From Posidonia oceanica (lineage: Eukaryota > Streptophyta > Magnoliopsida > Alismatales > Posidoniaceae), in assembly GCA_037176725.1 (NCBI GenBank), contig JAZBRS010000035.1, positions 52,090,001 through 52,154,000 of the forward strand: a DNA stretch of 64,000 nt, read 5' to 3'. The notes under the pieces are model-generated. The model made no database searches. It saw nothing but the letters and a program-made list of their open reading frames with translations, and had not been told where the DNA came from. Numbering within the stretch: the stretch's first letter is position 1; each line of letters starts with the position of its first letter. The position numbers and the translations under genes are program-made. This document shows positions 11,104-21,536 of this stretch, in pieces.

Positions 11104-12749
11104 TGTAGATATCCCATTTTCGCATTTCCCAGAGTTCATAGAGGATAGGGACTTCTGAGGCACCAAAGATCACATGTCTAAGGCTTAATAACACATTTTC
11201 CAGATCTTCCTTGATTTCTTCAAGCATCACTTGATCCTACCTTGACTCAGGTTGTTAGCTGTGGTAGAGCCAACTCACTCAGACTCGTGGCAAGTCCGAG
11301 TACCCTGAATATCCTTTATTTCTAATCAGATTCATGGCAGATTTGAGTTAACAAAGATGCCTTCTTGATTTCATAGACTATCTGTAGTTTCCCGGCCTTC
11401 TATCTTGTTTCTCTAGCCAAAACTTGGAAAATAGGACTGGAAATGACCTGAGCTTATTAGTTGCCAGTTGAGGAGGCGACCATAATAGGCGCCATTTAAG
11501 GAGGCGACTATGATGGATGTCCTTCCAACAGGTGAGCTAACTTGTAGCCAACTGAGGAGGTGACCCAGCTAGGTGCCCCATCATCAGGCGACTATTATAG
11601 ACATTATCCAAAGAGGCGACTAACAAGTCATAATCGCTCTGGCAGTTTCTTTTCCACGGTCAATTCCCACTAACCCCTCAACCTTTAGGTGCCATCTCAA
11701 CAGGCGACTAGATGGTTGCGGAACTGCCTCGGTCTTCCCCACGATCCTTGACCATTAGACGCCACTACATGCGGCGACTAACAATCGTGGTCTCCTTTGA
11801 ACCTCTTTTCCATGGTTATTTCACACGATCACCCCAACTGTTAGACGCCACCTTAATCGACGACTAACTATCGTGGCCTCGTTCCCAGGTCTTCCCACAC
11901 TTTGACCAAGCGGTTGCTAGGTTTAGGCGCCGCTCCAACCGGCGACTCAAACTAATTGCCACTTTTCTAGAATTTTCTGAACTCCAACCGTCCTCACACC
12001 CCTAGAGTCTATAAATAGACCCCCTAGGCCAGTGATTTGACAGTCGGAACTTTGAAGAGAGAAATTCCCCAGTCAGAACTTTGAAGAGAGAAATTCCCCG
12101 GTTGGAACTTTGAGAGAGAGAGCCTCCCTCAGTCAGGTCAGAAAGAATCTTCTGTAGATTTCAAGTTTCTGAGCTTCCACCTTCAAACAGCTAGAGTTTC
12201 CAAACCAGAAACCCTAGTCTCCACCCTCTATCCAAAGAGAAACCCAAGATCCCAGAGATCACTACAATCCCAACTACGATCCCAGAGATCTCGAGCCTAG
12301 CCGGAGCTCCGACCGTGCCTCCACTTCTACTCCACTGCAAATAGCATGAGGGTGAAGGGAGTATTCTTCCAAACTAATTTTCCATTTCATATTGCATTCC
12401 TTAAAATAGGACCCATAGCATATACATGCGGGGAACAACCCCCGGTTAGTATTAGATTCGTTTGTTAATATTGTTCTTCGTTTGTTTTTTTTATTAACAG
12501 TTACTACACAAACTAATCTAGATCTTTAATTTTCATTTGTTTTGAAGGGAAAGGAATGACGCTTACGTAACACGAGGAAGCCGCTAGACGACACCCAGCC
12601 GTCGATCTAGTGGTCCGAGGACCCACATTTTCACAATCTCCCCCCAGGTGTCTTGTCTACCCAAAGGCGAGTGGCGATCACAACAAAGGCTGTCGACGTC
12701 GTGGAAGCGTCGGCATCTTCATCTTCAACACCCCAAAAATCCATCCACA
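11104..12749 (+). mobile_element. Solo LTR of family B
   Basis: Begins TGTAGATATCCC and ends ATCCATCCACA, flanked on both sides by GTCTC (11,099-11,103 and 12,750-12,754). It is the same LTR family as 39,684-41,561 (element B 5' LTR) and 45,631-47,159, shown by long shared blocks such as CCCATTTTCGCATTTCC near the start and GATCTAGTGGTCCGAGGACC near the end. TATA box TATAAATA is at 12,010-12,017. The region 11,460-11,960 carries repeated hairpins of the form TTAG(N)CGCC-N9-GGCGACTAA, for example 11,755-11,781. A solo LTR forms by recombination between the two LTRs of a full element. Confidence 0.95.
12010..12017 (+). promoter_or_regulatory. LTR TATA box (family B)
   Basis: TATAAATA, conserved in the other family-B LTRs at 40,318-40,325 and 46,290-46,297 (both on the minus strand). 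Confidence 0.7.
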
Positions 12750-13240
12750 GTCTCGTGCAGTTGACATTGCAGTGCTTGAAGTTGATAGCTGAGGGGGCTT
12801 CGACGCTTGTCCGAGTCACTCCTCTCATGAGCGCCTTCTTTCTTCAACTTCTTTCTTCATATTTCTTTTATGCTCAGCATGCATATCATGTTATCATATT
12901 CTTTTGCTCACATGATCTCTATTCTTTTGGATATGCATGTCTTCACCCTCTTGGGGTAGCGGTCCTGGGTGAGGCGTTGAGAGTTCGGCTAGTCGGCGTG
13001 CACCTTCAGCCTCTACGATGTAGACAGCCTCTGGCTATGCTTTGCTCTACTTTGGTCCTCTCCATGATCGGTGGACCCTCTTGATAAGGTGGATCTCGCT
13101 TTGGGAGTTTTTGAGCTCCGCAAGTTGCTCTGTTCTGCTCTCAGTCTCACTATGTAGTCACTTGCAAGAGATGGAGCTGCCCAGGTGAGACCTGCCTGAG
13201 ATTGTCACTGCTTGACATCCTCTGGGCGCTGCTGCTTGTC
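12750..13240. other. Unassigned interior sequence right of the solo LTR
   Basis: Continuation of the target sequence after GTCTC. No domain was recognised in the open frames on either strand, although the plus strand has a high density of leucine codons. It may belong to the interior of element D or E. Confidence 0.35.
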
Positions 13241-13880
13241 CAAAGTCGGGTTTTTGGGATTATGCAAATGTTTATGTGTTTTGTATTTTTTTAGAAAGGG
13301 GAAAGGACAAACATGTTTTTAGGTTTTTGCATTGGTTTTGTATTTTTTATGATTTTTTCTTTTAGAAAACATAAAGAGGGAAAATCGACGAAAAGGAAAG
13401 CATGTTTTTGCAATTTTTTGGTCTTCTAATTTTTTTGTGTTTTTGCTTTTCCAAGATGCACATGCAGGAGATGGATATGCACATGCAGGAGATGGATATG
13501 CACATGCAGGAAATGGATATGTGCAGGAAGTGGCAGATATGTGCAAGGAGTAGCAGATATGTACAGGATGATAGGTTGACGAACCTACCACTGGGCAGTT
13601 AGGGCTGCCAGCCCGGTGTGTGAGATGAGATGCACATGCAAGAAGGGATATGTACATGTGAGGCGACATGTAGGCAGGATGATAGGTTGACGAACCTACC
13701 GTCGGGCAGTTAGGGCTGCCAGCTCGGTGATGCAAAAGGGAAATGCGTGTTCTTTAGGTTTTCAAGTGTTTTGTAATTTTTATGGGTTTTCTGACAAATG
13801 AGAAAACACAAAAACAAAACGGCAAAAAACGAAAAGACAAAACAAGAAATGAAAGAGAGGGTAAGAGGGACTTACCTGTC
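13241..13880. repeat. Low-complexity region with minisatellite and two hairpins
   Basis: T-rich on the plus strand. Contains a 21-bp minisatellite (ATGCACATGCAGGAGATGGA core) repeated three times at 13,456-13,519, and two hairpins at 13,570-13,589 and 13,681-13,700 (GATAGGTTGACGAACCTACC) each followed by a second hairpin around GGCAG-TTAGGG-CTGCC. These match the array at 10,084-10,445. The region lies downstream of element D gag, where a 3' untranslated region would be expected. Confidence 0.7.
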
Positions 13881-14089
13881 AGCAACCTCGGGAGGGAGGT
13901 GCTGGGCCCGCTCCTACACTGTTGGCACTGTCGGTGGGGGCTATGTCGGCAGTGCGGAGAGCACTGGGGCTACTGGAGGTGCTAATGGCAGTGCGGGGAG
14001 CACTGGAGCTCCAAAAGTTGGAGGAGGAGCTAACCTGGATGACGCTGCGACTGGGCTTGCCATCGACGCTGCCGTTGCATCTCCGAGCG

Positions 14090-16420
14090 TCCCTCGGACG
14101 AGATAGGAAAGACAGGAAAAAAGGGGTTGCGCCGATGGGATCAGAAGTATCCATCGGGGCAGAGCTGGACTCAGAAGGGCTTGGTGTAGACCCCTGAGGT
14201 TCCGGTAGCTGCAAAGCCTGCAGGCTCGGAAGAGGAAGGGTCAGCTACACTAAGTTGTGCAAGTGCTGGTGCAAGTGCATGTGCAGGTGTCGGTGTAGGT
14301 GCTGCCCCCTGCACGGCAACGCTGAAGACCTTACGGTTGATCAGGCCCTGGACGGCATCCCGTAAAGTGACGTAGTGGGAGGGGGATTCGGTGACGGGCG
14401 GATAGCCGGGAGTCACAGGTGTGACTCGACCTGAGGGAAGATGACGCTCAGTGGTTCGGGCAGAGGGGTGTAATCACACTCAGCCCGATGAAGTCATTTC
14501 TGCCCTGGTCGGAGTCCTTGCCGAGCGGGTGCGACGTGATGCACGGGTTCGACGGTGGCAGTGTGTGTAGTGGGTGCATAATTAGGTGCGTGCTCTAGCC
14601 GAAAAGGGTCTAGCTGACTCTCTGGATTGGCAGGCTCTTCGAGAGGATCAACGCATGCTGTAGTGTGCTGCTCGGAGTAACCAGGAGCGGAGTTGTTGTT
14701 GTTGTTGCTGTTGCAGCGATTGCTGGAGATATTGGCCTGCCTAGCCAATGCAGAAAGTGTGGGGAAATGCCCACTTCGCAGTGAGCTTTCCATGCAAGTG
14801 CCAGCCCTAACCAGCGATGCAAAGCTAGTGTTGTGCTGAATGCGAAGCAGAGTCCCAGTCGCTGGCAGCACCCCCTTGATGATCATCTCAATAGAATCCT
14901 CCTCAGAGGATCTATCTTTGATCTGGGCGGCTAAGGAGCGCCAGCGACCGACATACTCCCCGAATAGCTCTAGGGGCCTCTACCGGATGGCGACAAGATC
15001 CTCCCCCTTGGGGATCAGGTCAAGGTTGAATGCATACTGCTCAAGGAAGGCTTGAGAAAGATCAGTCCAAGTCTGAACCACAGCCATGTCAAGGGAAGTG
15101 AACCACTTGAGCGCGGGGCTGGTTAAACTCTTCTGAAACAGGCGGATAACGAACCTTTTGTCAGCCCAGAACTGAGCAAGGTCCCCGTAGTATGCTTTCA
15201 GATGCGAGATGGGACAGCCTCTACCATTGTATTTATCAAAGTCCGGGTTGCAAAACTTTGAAGGGAGTGCGGCCTCAGGAAAGAGACAGAGGTCACGAAA
15301 CTAGTAAGACTGGTGGTCCTTGCCCTGCACTAGACGTAGTGCTTTCTCCAGAATAGCAAACCTGTCGTCGTCGGATACTGGAGCTGCTGCCAAAGGAGGT
15401 GGTGCAGCAAGGGCAGGGGCCACATATGCCAAAAAGGACGCACCGAGGTGCTCCTCTAGGTCCACCATCGCATCGCCTGGTGGGGCGACATGATGGTCGG
15501 CGTATCCATGCGTGCGTGCGGTGTAGGCAGGAAATTATGCTAGAGTCTAAACCTAATGCAAGGGGTGGATAGGTAATATACTGTGTAGTGCATGGTGCAG
15601 AGTGTTGGAGCAACAGTTGCTGTGCAGGCGCGAGGCCAGGCAGCGAGCCAGTGGGGTACTGTGCTCCAACCAGCCCGAAGGACTGATCACTAGATGGCGG
15701 AGGTGCATGCAGTGCATAGTGTTGTGCAGAAGCAGGAAACAGATGTCACGCCCTCATCGTCGGAGCAGTGTGCAGTTGGGGCGATGGTCCAGGTGGAAGT
15801 GCAGTGTGTGCAGGTGCAGGCTGCAGAAGAACCTCAGGGGTAGCAGGAACACAAGAGGGGCGAACTGATAGAGCCATGCCCTGCAGTGTCTGGGCAATCT
15901 CCATCAGGTGCCGATATCGCACCTCAGAGGACCCGTGAGTGGGAAGGCTGAGTTGCAAAACCGACCAGGCGACAGACTCAGGAGGTCGAGAACCTATGGC
16001 AAAGGTCACGGCGGCAGCAGGGATGTCAGGAGCGACATAGCCCTGGGATGGAGGGGTCAGAGGCGCCTTCGGAGCGCAAGGGGCAGTCATCAAGACAGGC
16101 TCGGTGACCGGATCCGGAGGGGCACAGGTCTGCCAATGCCCCGCAGCATACTGGGGTGCCCTAGACACCTGAGGATGGAATCCTAGTGTCACAAAGGGCA
16201 CATAGTGACTGGAAGTGAAAGTCGGAGGGATCTAAGTGGTAAACCCCTCCGAATCAACAGCAAAGCGGAGCTCACCGGCAGACTGGGCCATTGCTGACCG
16301 TGTCTGAGTGAGGGAAGGCTGCGACAAAGAAACAAAGATGCAAGGCCTAAAGGGGAGCTACTACCAGAGGTGACGGATAGCTCAGAGACAGAGGAGGGAC
16401 GCTTGGGGTCCAGACAGCGG
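14090..16420 (-). pseudogene. Gag of element D (Tat-like, gag only)
   Basis: Minus-strand Gag. A proline/serine-rich N-terminal part (16,420-15,750) ends in MEIAQTLQGMALSV, followed by a degraded stretch. The capsid core is at about 15,280-14,850: FDKYNGRGCPISHLKAYYGD, KSLTSPALKWFTSL, AFLEQYAFNLDLIP, and YVGRWRSLAAQIKDRSSEED. The C-terminal part has PLPEPLSVIF and a decayed zinc-knuckle region whose tail YVTLRDAVQGLINRKVF is typical of these Gags. The frame is broken by several stops and shifts. No protease or polymerase follows, so the element resembles gag-only non-autonomous LTR elements. The leader (16,421-17,413) and 5' LTR lie to the right. Confidence 0.78.
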
Positions 16421-17413
16421 ATCCCACACCTACCTGTAAAAACAGCAGAGTTGTTAGAAGTTGGATGCAAAAAAAGTTTGTTAGAGGTGGCATGAATGGC
16501 ACGCATGCAAATGAATGCCCTAATATGCGCTCTCTCACCATGCATGTTCTGAGTAGATGACCTACTAGGATGCACTCATGGGTAATAGGATTTATTGACT
16601 CCAGGTTAGAAAGTAAGGCTCCCATCTAGACCCTGGCCCAGAGCTCAGGTATAACGGGTGGTGCGGTAGTGGCCTTGACCCTACCTAAGCATGGGCTGTA
16701 CCCGCTAGTAGCACCGACGTGACCCCAGACAAGGGGGGACAGACCGACCTGCTCGCCCTGTGCCAAAGCAGCTGAACGAGAGACCGGGACTATCCTTCTC
16801 AAACTAAGTGGGTGGACTCAGGGATGAGAAGATGCATGCTTTCTAGTATGAACAAACATGCAATATGCATTAGAGTGCTTTACTTGCGTTTTATTAACCA
16901 GGGGGAAAATTGCAAGCTTGGCTCTAGTTGTGCTTAAATGTTATTGCTTTGCTTTATCGTTGCTTTTAAATTAAACAAGAGGGGAGCAAGCAAGTTTCTA
17001 ATATCCTAAACATGGCAAAAGCATGAAGGGGAAAGAAACAAGAAGTCATGGCATGCAAACAATCATGCAACAAGGCAAAAGGCATGTGCATGGCATGTGC
17101 ATGTGTATGTGGACATGATAGTGAAGAGAAAACACTTATCATATCAAAAAGCAAGTATGCATGGCATGTGCATGTGCAATGGCATAGCATTTGTGTAAAA
17201 CAAAACACTTATCACACAAAAAGCATGCATAGTGCGCCAAGCAAGTATTTAGGCATATAATGCGAGAAAATAAAGCAGCGCAAGCAAACATGGCATAAAG
17301 CGAGTAAATAAACAAGCAAGCAGGTAAGCAAGCAAGGCATTCAAAAGCATAAGGCAAGCAAAAGCGCAAAAAGCAAGCAGCGAGAAAGCCAAAATGAAAG
17401 TCGAAGTCTTGTA
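16421..17413 (-). other. Untranslated leader of element D
   Basis: Lies between the primer-binding site and gag on the minus strand. Low-complexity AAGCAAGC and GCATGTGCATG stretches occur at 17,050-17,400. Open frames here on the minus strand are cysteine/leucine-rich and look like by-products of that composition. No functional element was recognised. Confidence 0.55.
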
Positions 17414-17431
17414 TCCCCAGCGGAGTCGCCA
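17414..17431 (-). other. Primer-binding site of element D
   Basis: On the minus strand TGGCGACTCCGCTGGGGA follows the LTR end with a one-base gap. It has the form of tRNA-complementary sites in Tat-related elements; the exact tRNA was not verified. It fixes the orientation and identifies the LTR to its right as the 5' LTR. Confidence 0.8.
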
Positions 17432-17432
17432 C

Positions 17433-20400
17433 TGTAGCGATCCTGTGAGTTTCACGATCGTCCGTGGATGCTGCCAGAGCTCGCGTGCACCGATCGAAAA
17501 TCAAGTTCACTATTAACGGGTGATCCGATGAGGAAACTCGACTCAAAACACCGAAAACAAAGGTGAAAAGCCAAAGGGAAAAAGAAAGAAAAAGGAAAAG
17601 GGAATCGCCACCTAGTCTATTATGGGGAAGATGCGGACAACCAAGGAAAAGTATAGAAAACAAGCAAATAGATGCAATGCTATGCAAAAATGGATGACTC
17701 GTGCCAAATAAGAGGGCAAAATGGTCACTGCAGGCCAGAGAAAGGGTAAGGAATCCTGTTACGCGCGGGGAAGGTGTTAGGCACCCCCAACATGCCCAAG
17801 AAGTCGGTCTTTCTAGGCTAACTCACTCGCATATGCCGGAAAATGCATGCTTTGAATGCCTAAGTGCCATGTATGGAAATTAAACGTGCTGTCTTTGTGC
17901 TCAGTAGCGTTGCCAATGTTCCGAACCCGGCGAACCCTGGTTCGCAAGAACTCCAGGCTGTAAGCATCATTGCCCTAAATGCGAATGCAGGCGATAAAGC
18001 AAAACTGCGAGGAAAATCATGCAATGCAAGTGACACGCAAGGGATAAAGCAAAAGTGGGTGCGGAAAACGGTGTAGGCATGGAAAACGATGCAAAAGCGC
18101 GGAGAACGATGCTAGCGAGCAATATGCAAAAGAGAAAGCGAAAGCGGAAGTGAGGCGAAAACCATGGGAAAGCGTGCAACGCAAGGTGCAAAACCAAAAT
18201 AGGGTCCCGACAGCATGCATGGGTGTCGTAGGCATGTATCAGGACCAACGAAATGCAAGGGGCGGCGATCAAAACGGATTCGGCGCTTAAAACAGAGGCA
18301 CAGCTTACTACAAGCGTTGGACGCAGCAACCAGCAACGTCCAATGTTGGACGCTAGGATAGCTGGCGTCCTACACAGGCAGAAGCCAAAATGCAGAAAAC
18401 ATGCAATGCAAACTGGGAAATATGGATTTAATGCAATGTAAAAACCCAAGAGCAGGTAGAACATGCTGGGAAACCAAAACACAAGGCCTAGAAACCAGAA
18501 GCAAGATCAAAGCGATTTTAAAATGGGCAGAGGATGTTGGACGCTCAAAATGACAGCCTCCAATGTTGGACGCTGAGATCTGGGCGCCCAACAACCAAGC
18601 CATGCCTTTTGACAAAAAATGCATGCATGCAGGCTATATGAATGCGATGTAAATGCTGCATGAGAGTGCATGACATGTATAACATGCAAGGCTGTCAAGA
18701 TAAATAACCAGAATAAGATTTGATGGCAAGATGCAAGCATGAATAAGATTTGAACTACTGTAGGGTGTTGGATGCTAGAACAGACAGCGTCCAACGTAGG
18801 ACACTGCAGTATCCAACATCCAACACTCTGGAACAAGCAGATGGCAAGATAGCATGCAAACTAGCAAGGAAACATCATGGCATGCATTCAAGTTGCTGTA
18901 AACAAGCATAGGCAGGGCATGCATACAGGGATTGAATAAAAATCCAAATAAAGCAACATCTATGAAGCATGCACAAAGGGGAACTCAACCAGTGCGTTGG
19001 ACGCTAGCACTACCTGCATCCAATATAGGACATTGGCTATAGCGACGTCCAACACAGAGGGAGGCACAAACATTAACAAACCTGCAAAAACACAGATGCC
19101 AAGCCAAGCAAACTTGATAATAGCTGCTAAGAAGGCTAAACACTCACATGCAAACATGGATCAAACAACCATAACAAGATCAGAGCTTCATGCAAGCATT
19201 AAACACATATGAGCTAAGTAGAAGCATTGGACATTGGATGCACCAGCGTCCAACATAGGACGCGATGCAACCCAGCGTCCAACACTAAAGAACAGCAAAA
19301 TGATCTAAAGCCAAGAATATGGATCTAGGCTAGGATCAAACAAGGATCAAGCATGCTAGCAACTGGAAGCATAGAGGAAGGCATGCAACATAAATATACA
19401 GAATATGGCATTTAGATCATGGCAACATGGCAACAAAATAAGGAGAAAAGCAAGTAAACAAACAGCAGGGTGTTGGACGCTGCCTCAGGGCGCGTCCAAT
19501 GTTGGACGCACCAGGTTGTGCATCCAACAAGCCGAGGAAGCTCCCGGCCAAGGACAGTGGCCAAGGCGGCCAGAAATCCTCACCCAGCTTGCTAGGAAGC
19601 AAGAGGGGACGATGACGAGCATGGTGGTATGCTTGGCATCGAAATTGGGCCGGTGGAATGCTCCACCCACCTCCTCCTCCTTGCGGCCGGCGGCCGAGGC
19701 CATTCCGGCCAACCAAGGGGTCGTGCGTGCGAATTAGCTAGCCTAGCATGCTCCTAGGTGCGTGTGCTAGCTAAAGGGAAGGAACACCTACCTAGTTGTG
19801 GCCTGAAGCGGCTGTTCGCACTCCTCGTCGGTGTTACGGAAGGTGGCGGCGAGGCTACTCCGGCGAGCTGCTGGGACGCACTGGGGGCTCAGAAGCGGGT
19901 GTTGGAAGCTCGGGAGTGGTCGTGGGATGTCACTCTTGGCTCTAGTAGTGGCGAATTGTGGAGGGAACCAGTGTGGAGGTCTCTAGATCCGTGTGAAGAT
20001 GGCTGTTTGCATGGGTTTTGTTGGGTTTGGCCATTGGGTTCTAGGACGAGGCAGAGGCTTTGGCAGGCTATGGCAGGCGATGGCAGGCATGGCAAGGGCT
20101 ACTGTGAGTGGGGAATCCACGAGGGATGTCAGGTGAAGGCGTGGGGCTTGTCAGAAGGTCGAGGAAGTCTTGGCGGTGGCAGGTGGAGGCGGCCAAAGTC
20201 AGTGACCGTGGAGAGAGCAGAGGTCATGCTGGGGCGGAGGAGATGGCTTGGCAGGGCAGTTACTCGGCCTTGGCAGCTAGTGGATGGCTTGGAGTGGTGA
20301 GTAAGTGGCCAAGGAGACTGGTAGTAAGTGTGTGTAGGCGTTGGAGTAGACGGGAGGTGAGCCAGAGGTGGCAGAGCAGCTGCTCCACCTCCCGGGTCGT

Positions 20401-20702
20401 TGGACGCTAGTGCAGAGCACATCCAATGTTGGACGATGCCCGTGCCAGCGCCCAACACGCCCAGGAGGCCAAAGGCAGAAGTAGGCTTGGGCCTTAGTTT
20501 TAAAGAGTTTTAAAAAGTTGTAAAAGGCTTGGGTGATGGTTTTGGGGCTTAGGTGAGGTTTTAGGGTTGGTTTAGGAATGGGATTTGGTTTTTAAGTCAA
20601 AATGGGTTAATTTAAAAAAAAAAAAAAGAGCCATCGCAGAGTCCAAGCAAGCTTTCCAGAGAGGTCGACCATCTTCCAGGCAGTCAAAATGGGGTGTCAA
20701 CA
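17433..20702 (-). repeat. 5' LTR of element D (3.27 kb)
   Basis: On the minus strand it begins TGTTGACACCCCATTTTGAC (20,702) and ends GGATCGCTACA (17,433), directly followed by the primer-binding site. It is inserted into the left LTR of element C: element C sequence starts abruptly at 20,703. It contains seven paired-hairpin modules and a GC-rich central part (19,560-20,400) with long but domain-free open frames. Related LTRs are segment E, 58.8-61.2 kb (plus strand) and 62,001-62,333. Confidence 0.85.
18316..20457. repeat. Seven paired-hairpin modules, GTTGGACGC type
   Basis: Modules at 18,316-18,375, 18,536-18,593, 18,767-18,824, 18,996-19,054, 19,225-19,284, 19,472-19,528 and 20,399-20,457. 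The consensus is two adjacent quasi-palindromes, each GTTGGACGC-N8 to N11-GCGTCCAAC. The first six start at a strikingly regular spacing of about 220-250 bp. Confidence 0.9.
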
Positions 20703-21536
20703 ATATGAAACGAAATGCTTTGCTATACTACGAAATTAAACATATGATTTGAAAATAAAAGGAAAACTAAAGAGAGCCCCATTTTATCTATGCACGGAAT
20801 GCAGGAGGTGTCGACAGGATGTCACTGACGACAGAGGAGGACTCAAGCTCTATCAAAAACTCTTTCTCCACATAACTTCTCTCGACATTCTGGCTCAGAA
20901 CACAATCTTCTTGCTCTCAATAATTCTTCTAAAATTGTGTTCCTCTCTCAAGAAAATCCTCAAAAATCCCTCCTAAATCCGTCCTCAATCCCCCCTTGAT
21001 CTAGTGGGGGTAACCCTGCTTTTATAGAAGCATGAGAGGAGCAAATAAGGACACAAAGGCCAAGTCAACAACTTTCCTATTTCAGAAGTGTTGGACGCTG
21101 ACCGTTACAGCGTCCAATGTTGGACGCTGGAAATCTCAGCATCCAACGACCCTCCGAGGCAAAGATGTCAGGATCAAAGAATATTCCTCAATAAGTGGTT
21201 GATTAATGACCATTAAAGCCAATTAAGGCCTTGACTGGTCAAAAAACCTTAGTGAAGGCAAAGCACGAAATTTGATTTTAGCCAAATATGGCAAGTTTGG
21301 GGAAACAGAAAACTAGGTTGTTGGATGCCATGAATCACAACGTCCAACATTGGACACTAGGATATCTAGCGTCCAACACACTCAAATGCAAACTTGCCAA
21401 TTTTGGCCTCTCAATCACAGGGACAAGTATCAATAAGTTAGATGAGGGTACTTGAGCTGGCCAAAGAGCTTCTAGATGTGACCTAATGCAACAAACTACA
21501 CTACCATGAAGGGAGTACCAAAACAGGGTATCTACA
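20703..21536 (-). repeat. Left (3') LTR of element C, truncated
   Basis: Matches 32,070-32,877 at roughly 92-93% by eye; starts (minus) TGTAGATACCCTG at 21,536. The minus-strand TATA box TATAAAA is at 21,026-21,020. Two hairpin modules are present: 21,091-21,150 and 21,321-21,382. Interrupted at 20,702 by element D, and no continuation was found on D's far side. Confidence 0.85.

Noticed and set aside
12653..13084. 143-codon plus-strand frame across the solo LTR end
   Set aside because: Starts inside the solo LTR and crosses its target duplication, so it cannot be an old gene; no domain recognised.
17139..18624. Minus-strand frames of 60-182 codons rich in C, L, F and H
   Set aside because: They result from GCATGC/AAGC-rich composition in the leader and LTR of element D; no domain or codon-use support.
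18316..19528. CRISPR-like array of regularly spaced repeats
   Set aside because: Plant nuclear context; the units are variable quasi-palindromes within an LTR, spacing is about 220-250 bp, and there are no cas genes.
19758..20300. 180-codon plus-strand frame (MRVLAKGKEHLPSCG...)
   Set aside because: Lies in the GC-rich middle of LTR D; tryptophan/glycine-rich with no recognisable domain, and the related LTR segments lack it.
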